A DNA stretch of 64,000 nucleotides from an uncultured Gemmiger sp. GTDB lineage: Bacteria > Bacillota > Clostridia > Oscillospirales > Ruminococcaceae. The stretch lies in the NCBI GenBank assembly GCA_944382785.1, contig CALWNO010000001.1, positions 62,001-126,000 on the forward strand, in the 5' to 3' direction. Shown in pieces: positions 42,524 through 51,908 of the stretch; the stretch's first letter is position 1; every line of letters starts with the position of its first letter. The notes beneath the pieces were generated by a model, which was not told where the DNA came from, did not search any database, and was given only the letters and a program-made list of their open reading frames with translations. Both the position numbers and the translations under genes were made by a program.

Positions 42524-43471
42524 TCAGTCATTATAATCCACGCCCTGGAAGGAATCAAATGCGGCGGGCAGACCATCGTCCTTCGGCGGCTGCTTGGTCG
42601 TTTTGGGCTTCCGGGTACTGCTCTTTTTGGCACCGCCGCGTCCCCGGGCTGTTTTTTTGGGCGGCTCCGGGGCCACATCCGCATACAAACCGGAAGCATC
42701 CGGGAGCTCATCCTCCGGGTGAGTCTGCGGCTCTGCCGGATAATAGTCCTGCTCCGTTTCTTCCGGCTTGGGAGCAATGGCAAATTCCACCGTGCTTACC
42801 TTGCCGTCCGCAACGGGGTCGGCCGGTTCGGCATCATAATACTCCGGTTCCGGTTGCTGATAAACAGGTTCCTGCTGAGGAATCTGTTCCGGTTCCGGCT
42901 CTGCAGGAATTTCCGGGGCCGGTTCTGCCTGGACAGGCTGGGGTTCCGGCTCCGTCATATGCTCCTGATACGCCGCAGCAGCCTGTGCCTTTTGTTCGGC
43001 AGCAGCTTCCTGTGCCAATTCGCCCGGGTATTCGGGAATCTTGCTCAGGATCTCGATGTGTTCCCGGTACATGCCCATCAAGGTCTTTTTGAAGCTATCC
43101 GCTTCTTTTTTCAGCGTGATCAGCTCCTGTTTTGCCAGTTCCACTTCATCGCGGGCATGCTGCTCCCTGTCTTCCGACTTGATATTGGCCGCACGGATGA
43201 TTTCGGCAGCTTTCTGTTTGGCTTCCCGAATCACGTTTTCCCCCAAACGCTGGGCATTGATCATGGTGGTGCGGAGCGTGTCCTCTTCGGCACGGTACTG
43301 GTCGATGCGCTGCGCCAGCACCACCAGCTTCTTCTGCAGATCTTCATTTTCGGCGCTCAGAGCGTCAATGCTGTCTGCCACTTGCTTGAGATAATCGTCC
43401 ACATCCTCGCAGCGGTACCCGCGCATCGCACGCTCAAAAGTCACGCGGCGGACATCCTCCGAAGCAATCAT
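42524..43471 (-). CDS. divIVA: DivIVA-family cell pole/division protein
   Basis: Peripheral membrane protein that gathers at curved membranes and organises poles and septa. Residues 1-50 form the lipid-binding domain (VRRVTFERAMRGYRCEDVDDYLKQV), followed by a coiled coil to about residue 160. The rest is unusual in length: a Pro/Glu/Gln-rich, probably disordered stretch from about 165 to 270, then a Lys/Arg-rich segment (about 270-300), and an acidic end. At 315 residues it is nearly twice Bacillus DivIVA. The ATG at 43471 has GGAGGAGTAACGG upstream. It lies between ylmH and ileS. Confidence 0.93.
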   Translation of the reverse strand: MIASEDVRRVTFERAMRGYRCEDVDDYLKQVADSIDALSAENEDLQKKLVVLAQRIDQYRAEEDTLRTTMINAQRLGENVIREAKQKAAEIIRAANIKSEDREQHARDEVELAKQELITLKKEADSFKKTLMGMYREHIEILSKIPEYPGELAQEAAAEQKAQAAAAYQEHMTEPEPQPVQAEPAPEIPAEPEPEQIPQQEPVYQQPEPEYYDAEPADPVADGKVSTVEFAIAPKPEETEQDYYPAEPQTHPEDELPDASGLYADVAPEPPKKTARGRGGAKKSSTRKPKTTKQPPKDDGLPAAFDSFQGVDYND

Positions 43472-43519
43472 CCGTTACTCCTCCTGTTCGGGCAAAAGCC
43501 GTATCGTTTTCGATCCTGC

Positions 43520-44323
43520 TCAATATTGAAAATAGGTGATGAAGAGGCGGCCTTTCCGGCTGGTACCGCCTACTTCCTGCACACGCCAGCGTCCCGCACC
43601 GCGCACGGTGAACAGGTCCCCGGTGTAAACGGGTTCCGCCGCACTGCGCAGCGGCAGATGGTTGATCTCCACCCTGCCGCCGGAAATAGCCTGCGCCGCC
43701 AATGTGCGCGACGTGTGCATCATGGCTGCCAGTACCGCATCCGCACGCAGGCTGGATACCGTGGTGTCGTGCAATTCCCGTTCCGGTTCCTGCAGAACAC
43801 GCGGCGGAACCTGCTCACAGGGAACGACCCGAACATTCCAGCTGCCGGCCTGGTGCAGTTCCTCTTGCAGAAAGTCAATTTTATCCTCTAAAACAAAGGC
43901 ATACATCACGCACGGATCCTCCGGATCTGGCAGAATGTCGCCCAAGCAGGTACGCTCCAGCCCCAGCCCCAGAATGGCACCCAGGTATTCCCTGTGCCCG
44001 GGCACTCGGGGCGGCTGAGCATGCAGCGCCTGCAGCCGCAGGGCCGCAACAGGTTCCAGGGTCCAGGTATCCGGTGGTTCCAGGCACAGAACTTTTCGTT
44101 CAGCATGTTCCCATCCGCCCCAAAAGCGGGCAAAGGTACAGTTTTCCCGGTTCAGGGCCGCCACCGCCAGCGCCTGCTCGCGGTCCGAAAGGAATCCCGT
44201 GCTGCGCGGTATTCCGCGCTGCTGCGCCAGGGTGCACAGTTCCTGAACACGGCGCATCAAAAAACATTCCGCCTCATTCTGCGGCGGAACAAACCCACGA
44301 ACAGCGGTATCAGAAGAAGACAC
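43520..44323 (-). CDS. ylmH: YlmH-type S4 RNA-binding protein
   Basis: A 267-residue protein matching YlmH, encoded between sepF and divIVA in most Firmicutes. The N-terminal two thirds has the YlmH pattern REYLGAILGLGLERTCLGDIL; the C-terminal S4 domain (from about residue 185) contains SSLRADAVLAAMMHTSRTLAAQAISGGRVEIN. YlmH has been linked to rescue of peptidyl-tRNA on split large ribosomal subunits. The start is a GTG at 44323 with GGAGAG before it, overlapping the end of sepF by 14 bases. Confidence 0.92.
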   Translation of the reverse strand: MSSSDTAVRGFVPPQNEAECFLMRRVQELCTLAQQRGIPRSTGFLSDREQALAVAALNRENCTFARFWGGWEHAERKVLCLEPPDTWTLEPVAALRLQALHAQPPRVPGHREYLGAILGLGLERTCLGDILPDPEDPCVMYAFVLEDKIDFLQEELHQAGSWNVRVVPCEQVPPRVLQEPERELHDTTVSSLRADAVLAAMMHTSRTLAAQAISGGRVEINHLPLRSAAEPVYTGDLFTVRGAGRWRVQEVGGTSRKGRLFITYFQY

Positions 44324-44771
44324 CGTTGCTCTCCAGTTCGTCGATCAGGTCACCCATGATATCGACATTGTAGGGGGTGATAATAAAGGTGCTCGTCGCC
44401 ACGCGCTTGATCTGCCCGTTGTTGGCATAGGCAACACCGGACAGGAAGTCAATCAGACGGCGGGAGACCTCCTTGTTGGTGGACTCCAGATTCAGCACAA
44501 CTGTGCGCTTGGCATTCAACTGATCTGCAATCGTAGATGCATCGTCAAAGCGTTCCGGCTTGACCAGAACAACCTGCAACTGCGTGGTCGCATTGATGTT
44601 GACCACCTTATTGCGCTGCGGCACCGCTTCCCGCTGTGCATACGTATCCGGCGCCGCAGAACCGCCCTGTCCCCCTGCGAAGATTTCATCCTCGGTATCA
44701 TCTACATAGGCATCCCCATCGGGGTCCTGGTTGATACCCAGAACATTTTTCAGGCCGTCAAACATGGACAT
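44310..44771 (-). CDS. sepF: Cell division protein SepF
   Basis: Membrane-binding partner of FtsZ that aligns and bundles filaments at the septum. MSMFDGLKNVLGI is the amphipathic membrane anchor, then an acidic linker to about residue 55, then the SepF core VVNINATTQLQVVLVKPERFDDASTIAD, RRLIDFLSGVAYANNG and VATSTFIITPYNVDI. At 153 residues it is normal. The ATG at 44771 has AAGGAGAATTCATC upstream. It is the first gene of the operon read from the promoter at 44879-44907. Confidence 0.97.
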   Translation of the reverse strand: MSMFDGLKNVLGINQDPDGDAYVDDTEDEIFAGGQGGSAAPDTYAQREAVPQRNKVVNINATTQLQVVLVKPERFDDASTIADQLNAKRTVVLNLESTNKEVSRRLIDFLSGVAYANNGQIKRVATSTFIITPYNVDIMGDLIDELESNGVFF

Positions 44772-44878
44772 GATGAATTCTCCTTCGCTTCTCTAATTCA
44801 CATTATCAGCATTACTGCACCATATCAGGTGGTTGTACACTGCCGGACGGACAATTATTCCAGCGATATACATAAACT

Positions 44879-44907
44879 ATTATCGTCTTTTTTTGTCCAA
44901 TTGTCAA
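44879..44907 (-). promoter_or_regulatory. Strong sigma-A promoter of the sepF-divIVA operon
   Basis: Minus-strand TTGACA (44907-44902), 17-base spacer, GATAAT (44884-44879), the best match in the window. It leaves a leader of about 105 bases before sepF. Confidence 0.88.
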
Positions 44908-44937
44908 TACGAGGAAAGCAATTCCGGCACGCAAGTG

Positions 44938-46170
44938 CTAAATCAATCCGCCATCCTGCAGGTTGCTGCCCTCTACAATGATCTCATCGTACAGGCGAAC
45001 TTCATTGTCGGTTCCTACGGCACCATCACCCGGAACCAGCATGTAGGTATCGTCCTCATAGAGGATGGTAATCTTGCGGAAGCGCTGCAGATCGCCGTAT
45101 TTTACGTAGACACCTTTTTGACCGTCCACAATGTGAAGAGCGTTTTTGTCAATGCGGATACCCTCATAGGTTTTCAGGTCGATCTGTGCCGTCTCCTGGC
45201 CCAGCCGGAGAACATCCGCGTTGATGGTGTGACATTCCACCACGATCTTGGCCAGCCCTGCTTCCTCATCCGCTTCCACCGAGGAGACTGTTGCATCCAG
45301 TGGTGTATCCTCCTTGCCGGGAACGCTGATCCGAACATTGGTCACACCATTGAAGCGCTCGGCCGTATCCAGATCGCAGACGGTGTAAAATCTCCAGGAA
45401 AATCCTTCCACAATCCGGCCTGCCAGGGCCTGCGAGCTGTCCGCAACGCCCTGTGCCAGCAGATCTCGGATCTGGATGGGGGTGGCATCCTTCAGAGTCT
45501 GTTCCTCCAGGTCCAAGGGCATGGCCGAATCAGCGGAAATGAAATACCCGTTTTTTTCGGCCGTGATGGTTTCCAACCCTTCCAGCTGGGCCGCCACCTG
45601 GTCACGCTCCGCCTGAAGTTCGGAGATGGTGGACTGGAAGCCACTGGTCTGGCCGGTGGAAATCTGCATTCGGTTCTGGGCCAGCAGAAATTCTGATTCC
45701 GCATCCAGCATACCGCTGTAGGATGCTGTATCCAGCTGGTCCAGCAGATTATACAGAGCCGTCTGGGTCTGGGTGGTCAGAATGGTCAGATCACTGCCCA
45801 CCGAATTTTGTGATTTGGTCAGAAGATCAATGCTGTTGTCCAGCCGGATCAGCTGTTCCCGGGCAGCGCTTTGGGAATCATCCGTATATTTTTCGGCGAT
45901 CACAGCCCCTTCCGCCACGCGTTCACCATCTTCCACCAGGTAACCCAGATTGCCTTCCCCCGGTACATCCACGGCGTCAAACATAACAAATCCGGGTAAC
46001 TCAACGCTGTCTGCCATTGTATAAGAAATGGCAATTTCCGTCTTGTATTCCCGCCCAAGGATTGCATACAGCTGGATAATGATATACACCGCAGCCAACA
46101 GGAACAACAGCATTCCCATTACCACAACCGCTTTCAAGGCCGCCTGGCGGCTGTTTTCCCGTTCCGGCAT
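44938..46170 (-). CDS. HlyD-like membrane-fusion/adaptor protein
   Basis: A 410-residue protein with one N-terminal membrane segment (about residues 13-36), a barrel-type start with LPGFVMFDAVDVPGEGNLGYLVEDGERVAEGAVIAEKY (a lipoyl-like half), a helical hairpin to about residue 200, and a C-terminal beta domain. This is the arrangement of HlyD/MFP adaptors and resembles the HlyD-like protein found beside sepF in many Clostridia. No transporter is adjacent, so its partner is unknown; a cell-envelope or division role is suggested by position only. The TTG at 46176 falls against the ribosome site AGGAGGG; the ATG at 46170 is better. It follows miaA after 19 bases. Confidence 0.8.
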   Translation of the reverse strand: MPERENSRQAALKAVVVMGMLLFLLAAVYIIIQLYAILGREYKTEIAISYTMADSVELPGFVMFDAVDVPGEGNLGYLVEDGERVAEGAVIAEKYTDDSQSAAREQLIRLDNSIDLLTKSQNSVGSDLTILTTQTQTALYNLLDQLDTASYSGMLDAESEFLLAQNRMQISTGQTSGFQSTISELQAERDQVAAQLEGLETITAEKNGYFISADSAMPLDLEEQTLKDATPIQIRDLLAQGVADSSQALAGRIVEGFSWRFYTVCDLDTAERFNGVTNVRISVPGKEDTPLDATVSSVEADEEAGLAKIVVECHTINADVLRLGQETAQIDLKTYEGIRIDKNALHIVDGQKGVYVKYGDLQRFRKITILYEDDTYMLVPGDGAVGTDNEVRLYDEIIVEGSNLQDGGLI

Positions 46171-46189
46171 CTGCAATCCCTCCTTGTTT

Positions 46190-47149
46190 TCAGTGATGAA
46201 GAAAGTCCGAAATCAGCATTTTGGCCCTGTCGACCAGCGCAGGACCTTCCAGTTCATCCACATACAACCAGACGGCATCCTGCTGGTGGCGGAACCAGGT
46301 CAGTTGGCGCTTTGCATAGTTGCGCGATGCCTGCTTTAGCTTGTCGGAGCAGGCATCCAGCGACTGGGCACCTTCAAAATAGGGAAAAAATTCCTTATAC
46401 CCGATAGCCTGTGCCGCAGTGCGGTAGGTATCCCGGTGTTCATACACCGCGCGCGCTTCTTCCAGAATGCCAGAGACCAGCATCCGGTCCACCCGCTCGT
46501 CAATACGACAGTACAGCAGGTTTCTGTCCCGGTATCCCAGGCACAGACACAAAGAGCGGTACGGTGCCTGGGCCCGGCGAGCTTCCCTGCGCTGTTCACT
46601 CATCAGGCGACCTGTGTTTTGGTACAATTCCAAAGCACGGATCACCCGTGGCAGGTTGTTGGGGTGCACCGTAGCTGCATATTGGGGATCCACTGCTTGC
46701 AGTTCAGCATACAGCGCTTCCTTGCCTTCCGCTTGTGCCCGTTGCTCCAGCCGGGCCCGGATGGCGGGGTCCCCTTTTTCGGGAGCGAAGGAAAGTCCCT
46801 GCAGCAAGCTGGTGATATACAACCCTGTCCCGCCCACAACCAGAGGCAGATGGCCCGCAGCGGTAATGTCCCGGATGCAGCGGTCGGCGGCAGACACAAA
46901 GTCCGCCACACTGAATGGTGTTTCCGGGTCCAGAATATCCACAAGATAGTGCTTTACACCATGGCTTTCCTCCGGCGTCACTTTGGCGGTCCCCACATCC
47001 AGTCCACGGTAGATCTGCATGGAATCGGCGCTGATGACTTCACCGTGAAACTGCTTGGCAAGGGCCACCGAGAGAGCCGTTTTTCCCGTAGCAGTGGGCC
47101 CGCCGATGGCCACCACGCGAGGCACAACCTTTTCAGACAAGGCGTCCAA
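46190..47149 (-). CDS. miaA: tRNA dimethylallyltransferase
   Basis: Adds an isopentenyl group from DMAPP to A37 of tRNAs reading UNN codons. The P-loop is AIGGPTATGKTALSVALA, then the substrate motif EVISADSMQIYRGLDVGTAK, LVVGGTGLYI and the tRNA-binding KQASRNYAKRQLTWFR. At 319 residues it is standard. The start is uncertain: a TTG at 47149 lies within the end of mutL (17-base overlap) with GGAAAAG upstream; no ATG precedes the P-loop. The product is the substrate for MiaB, encoded a few genes upstream. Confidence 0.96.
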   Translation of the reverse strand: MDALSEKVVPRVVAIGGPTATGKTALSVALAKQFHGEVISADSMQIYRGLDVGTAKVTPEESHGVKHYLVDILDPETPFSVADFVSAADRCIRDITAAGHLPLVVGGTGLYITSLLQGLSFAPEKGDPAIRARLEQRAQAEGKEALYAELQAVDPQYAATVHPNNLPRVIRALELYQNTGRLMSEQRREARRAQAPYRSLCLCLGYRDRNLLYCRIDERVDRMLVSGILEEARAVYEHRDTYRTAAQAIGYKEFFPYFEGAQSLDACSDKLKQASRNYAKRQLTWFRHQQDAVWLYVDELEGPALVDRAKMLISDFLHH

Positions 47150-49208
47150 ACTGCTTTTCCAGCTCCTTCCGGGTGATTTTCAGTACACAGGGGCGGCCGT
47201 GGGGGCAAAACGGCGGCACCGTGCCGTCCATGATCTTCTGGGCCAGAACCAGCATTTCCTCGGCGTTGGTCCTGTCCCCCGCCTTGATGGCGGCACGGCA
47301 GGCAATGGAGTGCAATACCCACTCGGTTTTTTCCCGCAGGGCATCGTGGGCGCCGTTCTGCAGATGATTGGCCAGTTCCAGAATCATGTCCGACACATCA
47401 TCCACCGGCACATCGGCGGGAACTGCCCGCACAACGACCGTGGGACCGCCGTAGTCCTCTGCTTCAATGCCGGCGTTCTGCAGCATTTCCTGATTTTGCA
47501 AAATGGCCAGTTTTTCCTGGGCACTCATGTTCACCTGCACCGGCACCAGCAGCATCTGGGCAGGGACGTTGCCGTAATTCCGGGACAGGCTTTCAAACAA
47601 GATACGCTCATGGGCCGCGTGCTTGTCAATCAGGCACATTTCTCCATCCCGCTCGGTGATGATGTAAGTTTTGAATATTTCCCCCACCAGCCGCAAAGGC
47701 TTGCTGGCCGGTTCGGGGTCAAAGGTGGTCTGCTCCACCGAATCCGCCGGAAGTGCACTGAGCGCACGGGGGGACTCCTTCGGCACATTCTGAACAGGTG
47801 CATCTGCTGTCAAAACGTTTCTCGGCCTTTCCGGCTGTACAGGAGAACCGCTGACCGGCCGAGGGCCCTCCCCTTTCGGAGGCGCCGACGGCTGTTTGAC
47901 CGGCTCTGTCGCTTCGGGCAAATCGGGCAGAATATCCAGAACAGCTTCGGAGGAAACGGGGACCGATTCCAGGGAAAGCTCTTCCGGCTGAGGAGTCGGC
48001 TTTTGGAGCCCCGGCACCACCCGCGGGGTCACCCCGGCGGTCATCTGGTTCAAAGCCCGGTACTCTGCCGCCGACAAGGTTGCAAAATGCTTTTGCGGTT
48101 GAGGCGGGGTGGGGGGCGCGGCAACGACGGTTTTTGGTGCAGCCGATGGCTGTGCCTGAGGCGTACTCTGCGCTTCTTCCGGCGCCTTATGCCCCAGTTC
48201 AAACCGACATTCCCCGCTGCCGGGGGTCGTCAGGGCCGAGCGGACGGCGCGGTACACCGTATCAAACACATCACTTTCCCGGGCAAACCGGATTTCCGTC
48301 TTGGCGGGATGGACATTCACATCCACCAGTTCAGCAGGCATTTCCAGCATAAGAATTGCCCCGGGAAACCGCCCCTGCATCAGAGTGCCTTTGTAGGCGT
48401 TTTCCAAGCCGGCCATCATGGTACGGTTCTTGACATAGCGGCCGTTGACGTAAAAATGCTGGGCGCTGCGGGAGGCGCGGCAGGCGCGAGGCGGTGTGAT
48501 CAGCCCTTTGATCTTGTAGACTCCGTTCTCTCCTTCCAGCTCCAGCAGATCCCGGGCAAATTCACGGCCCAACACTGCATAGGCGGCACTGCGCAGAGCC
48601 CCATCCCCCGGGGTTACAAACTGCTGTTTGCCGTCCCGCACAAACCGGAAGGAAATTTCCGGATGAGACAGCGCCACATGCAGCACCGCATCCGCCACGA
48701 AGGTGCCCTCACTCACGTCCTTCTTCAGGAACTTCATGCGGGCAGGGGTGTTGTAGAACAGATCATTCACCGTGATGGTAGTTCCGCGGCCACGGGCGCC
48801 CGGCTCCAGACCCAGGGCCTCGCCCCCTTCAATGCGGTAACAATAAGCAAATTCATCGGCGTCCGTCTTGGTCAGCAACTCTACCCGGGCCACGCTGGCA
48901 ATGGAAGCCAGGGCTTCGCCACGGAATCCCAGGGTATGGATATGAGTCAGGTCCTCCGCTGTGGCAATTTTACTGGTGGCATGGCGAACGAAGGCATTTT
49001 CAATGGATTCTGCCTCGATCCCGCTGCCATTGTCTGAAATCTGCAGTTGCTGGATGCCGCCGCGCACAATGGAAAGGCTGATCTGGGTGGCTCCGGCGTC
49101 AATGGCGTTTTCCAGCAATTCCTTTGCCACCGAGGCGGGTCGTTCCACCACCTCCCCCGCCGCAATCAGTTCTGCGGTATGCTTGTCCAGCACATGGATC
49201 TGTGCCAT
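47133..49208 (-). CDS. mutL: DNA mismatch repair protein MutL
   Basis: GHKL ATPase that links MutS to strand excision. The N-terminal ATPase has KELLENAIDAGAT, ISDNGSGI, HATSKI and LGFRGEALASI. A long Pro/Glu/Ser-rich linker follows (about residues 345-480). The C-terminal domain has DKHAAHERILFE near residue 525, the metal-binding DxHAxxExxxxE endonuclease motif, and CPHGRP near the end. So it is a nicking MutL, consistent with an organism lacking MutH. A GTG at 49217 is in frame but lies in the ribosome site; the ATG at 49208 is preferred, giving 691 residues. It follows mutS after 39 bases. Confidence 0.97.
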   Translation of the reverse strand: MAQIHVLDKHTAELIAAGEVVERPASVAKELLENAIDAGATQISLSIVRGGIQQLQISDNGSGIEAESIENAFVRHATSKIATAEDLTHIHTLGFRGEALASIASVARVELLTKTDADEFAYCYRIEGGEALGLEPGARGRGTTITVNDLFYNTPARMKFLKKDVSEGTFVADAVLHVALSHPEISFRFVRDGKQQFVTPGDGALRSAAYAVLGREFARDLLELEGENGVYKIKGLITPPRACRASRSAQHFYVNGRYVKNRTMMAGLENAYKGTLMQGRFPGAILMLEMPAELVDVNVHPAKTEIRFARESDVFDTVYRAVRSALTTPGSGECRFELGHKAPEEAQSTPQAQPSAAPKTVVAAPPTPPQPQKHFATLSAAEYRALNQMTAGVTPRVVPGLQKPTPQPEELSLESVPVSSEAVLDILPDLPEATEPVKQPSAPPKGEGPRPVSGSPVQPERPRNVLTADAPVQNVPKESPRALSALPADSVEQTTFDPEPASKPLRLVGEIFKTYIITERDGEMCLIDKHAAHERILFESLSRNYGNVPAQMLLVPVQVNMSAQEKLAILQNQEMLQNAGIEAEDYGGPTVVVRAVPADVPVDDVSDMILELANHLQNGAHDALREKTEWVLHSIACRAAIKAGDRTNAEEMLVLAQKIMDGTVPPFCPHGRPCVLKITRKELEKQFGRLV

Positions 49209-49247
49209 TCGGTTCACCTGCCTTCTATACTAAATAGGTAGAGCGTT

Positions 49248-51860
49248 TTACTTCAGCGCCTGTTTGAGTTCATACAAAAAGTTCAATGCTTCCAGCGGTG
49301 TCAGGGTCTCCACATCGATCTGATGGAGTTTGTCCACAACCTCACTGGGAACGGTGGGGTTATTGTAGGCCTCCACCGTCTCGAAATCCAGCTGCATGGA
49401 AGTGTTGGCGCCGGGGGCGGTAGCCTCCAACTGGCGCAATACCTTGTGCGCACGCTTAATGACCGCATCCGGCAAACCGGCAAGCTTGGCCACCTCGATG
49501 CCGTAGCTGTCATCTGCCGGGCCCGCCACAATGCGCCGCAGGAAGGTGATGTCCTCCCCCCGCTTTTTCACCGCGATGTTGTAGTTCTTGACCCCGTACA
49601 CATCCTTATCCATGCCGGTCAGTTCATGGTAGTGGGTGGCAAACAGGGTCTTGCAGCCGATGTTGTCGCAGATGTATTCTACCACGGCCCGGGCAATGCT
49701 CATGCCGTCAAAAGTCGAAGTACCCCGGCCGATCTCATCCAGAATGACCAGGCTGGATTTGGTAGCGCTGCGCAAGATCTCAGCCACCTCGGTCATCTCC
49801 ACCATGAAGGTGGACTGGCCGGCGGCCAGGTCATCGGAGGCGCCTACGCGGGTAAAGATGGCATCCACCACCCCCACCCTGCATTGGGCGGCAGGCACAA
49901 AGGAGCCGATCTGGGCCATCAGCGCGATCAAGGCATTCTGGCGCATGTAGGTGGACTTGCCAGCCATGTTGGGGCCGGTAATAATGAGCATGCGATTCTC
50001 GCCCTCATCCAGGGTGGTGTCGTTGGGGACAAACAGACTGGATTTGAGCATCTGTTCAATAACTGGATGGCGGCCTTCCGCAATGTCCAGCACATCACTG
50101 TCGTCCACCGTGGGTTTGACGTAGTTGTTCTGTACTGCAGCTTCGGCAAAGGAGGCCAGCACGTCCAGCTGGGCCACAGCGGTGGCGGTGCGCTGGATAC
50201 GCAGCAGCTGGGAGGAGATATCACTGAGCAGTTCGGAGAAGAGCTGATGTTCCAGAGCCAGCAGTCGCTCATTGGCCCCCAGAATCTTGTTTTCCAATTC
50301 TTTCAGTTCCGGGGTGATATACCGTTCCCCGGTGGTCAGGGTCTGCTTGCGGGTAAAGGTTTCGGGCACACTGCCCACATAGCTGCGGCTGACCTCAATG
50401 TAATAACCAAATACCTTGTTGAACCCGATTTTCAGCTTGGGAATGCCGGTTTGCTGGCGCAGGTCTGCCTCCAGCTGGGAGAGCACCCCTTTGCCACCGT
50501 GCATGATGTCCCGCAGCTCGTCCACTTCGGCATTATAGCCTTCCCGGATGGCACCACCATCCTTCAGATTGGCTGGAGGATCGTCCACCAGGGCGCGGCT
50601 GACCTTGTCCAGGATATCGGACAGCGGGTCCACCGCCTCCGCCAGATCATCCAGCATCTTGGCGCCGGCTGCGGCGGCCTGTTCCTTGACCTGAGGCAGA
50701 CGCTGGCAGGTATCGCCCAACGCCTTGACTTCCCGGGGAGTGGCGGAGCCGTACAGAATGCGGGTGGTCAGACGTTCGATGTCAAATACATGGGAAAGGG
50801 CTTCTTTCAGCTCGGCCCGCCCCACATTGGCATTGTACAGCGCTTCCACCGCACCCAGCCGCTCGTTGATGGCCTTGCTGTCTACCAGGGGCTGTTCAAT
50901 CCAGGAGCGCAGCATCCGCTTACCCATGGAAGTTTCGGTCTTGTCCAGCACCCAAAGCAAGGTTCCCTTCTTTTCCCGGCCGCGCATGGTCTCGGTCAAT
51001 TCCAGATTGGCCCGGGTCACAGCAGAAAGACGCATGTACTGGGCATCGGCATAGTTGACCACCGCCTTGATACGCTCGGTGCCGTGCTTCTGGGTCTCAT
51101 ACAGATACCCCAGCAAGGCGCCGAAGGCCTGGGGCACAAAGCCGTCGGGGGCAAAGCCGCAGCTCTTGTTCCAGTCCTCGCCGAACTGGCGGCTGAGCAT
51201 GCTTTCCACCACCGCCGGCTTGTAGCAGGAATCTTCCCGCAGTTCCACCAGGGCATTGGTGTGCTGTTTGATATAGTTGGTCAGATCCTTCAGGTCCAGC
51301 ACTGCCGGATTGATGAGGATTTCACTGGGCATGTACCGGCACAGCTCGGTGATGAGAGCACCGCCCATCTTTTCACTGTGCAGCTCGGTGGCGTAGGCTT
51401 CGCCGGTGGAGATATCCGCAAAGCAGATCCCGGCTTTCCAGCCTCCGCGCACCTTTTTGGCGTAGATGGAACACAGGTAGTTGTTCTTGTCCTCCGCCAG
51501 CATGCTGCTTTCAATGACGGTACCGGGGGTGACCACGCGGATAATATCCCGTTTGACCAGTCCCTTGGCCGTGGCTGGGTCCTCCATCTGCTCACAGATG
51601 GCCACCTTGTAGCCCTTGGCAATCAGCCGGGCCACATAGATTTCATAGGAGTGGAAAGGCACCCCGCACATGGGAGCCCGCTCTTCCTGACCACAGGCCT
51701 TGCCCGTCAGGGTCAGTTCCAGCTCGCGGGAAGCCGTCAGGGCATCCTCATAAAACATCTCATAGAAATCACCCACACGATAAAAGAGGATCTCATTGGG
51801 ATGCTGCTTCTTGATCTCAAAATACTGCTGCATCATGGGCGATACATTCTGTCCGGCCAT
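49248..51860 (-). CDS. mutS: DNA mismatch repair protein MutS
   Basis: Mismatch sensor of 870 residues. The mismatch-binding domain has LFYRVGDFYEMFYEDA, with the Phe-x-Glu wedge motif near the N-terminus, and the C-terminal ATPase has GPNMAGKSTYMRQ (Walker A, about 627-634) and the block ILDEIGRGTSTFDGMSIA. These motifs and size mark a true MutS1 and not the shorter MutS2. The ATG at 51860 has AGGAGTGTGAAGC upstream. It lies between the YlbF-like gene and mutL. Confidence 0.98.
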   Translation of the reverse strand: MAGQNVSPMMQQYFEIKKQHPNEILFYRVGDFYEMFYEDALTASRELELTLTGKACGQEERAPMCGVPFHSYEIYVARLIAKGYKVAICEQMEDPATAKGLVKRDIIRVVTPGTVIESSMLAEDKNNYLCSIYAKKVRGGWKAGICFADISTGEAYATELHSEKMGGALITELCRYMPSEILINPAVLDLKDLTNYIKQHTNALVELREDSCYKPAVVESMLSRQFGEDWNKSCGFAPDGFVPQAFGALLGYLYETQKHGTERIKAVVNYADAQYMRLSAVTRANLELTETMRGREKKGTLLWVLDKTETSMGKRMLRSWIEQPLVDSKAINERLGAVEALYNANVGRAELKEALSHVFDIERLTTRILYGSATPREVKALGDTCQRLPQVKEQAAAAGAKMLDDLAEAVDPLSDILDKVSRALVDDPPANLKDGGAIREGYNAEVDELRDIMHGGKGVLSQLEADLRQQTGIPKLKIGFNKVFGYYIEVSRSYVGSVPETFTRKQTLTTGERYITPELKELENKILGANERLLALEHQLFSELLSDISSQLLRIQRTATAVAQLDVLASFAEAAVQNNYVKPTVDDSDVLDIAEGRHPVIEQMLKSSLFVPNDTTLDEGENRMLIITGPNMAGKSTYMRQNALIALMAQIGSFVPAAQCRVGVVDAIFTRVGASDDLAAGQSTFMVEMTEVAEILRSATKSSLVILDEIGRGTSTFDGMSIARAVVEYICDNIGCKTLFATHYHELTGMDKDVYGVKNYNIAVKKRGEDITFLRRIVAGPADDSYGIEVAKLAGLPDAVIKRAHKVLRQLEATAPGANTSMQLDFETVEAYNNPTVPSEVVDKLHQIDVETLTPLEALNFLYELKQALK

Positions 51861-51908
51861 GCTTCACACTCCTGCTTCTTTCACTGTGCCCGTAGTCCCT
51901 TGGTTTTA

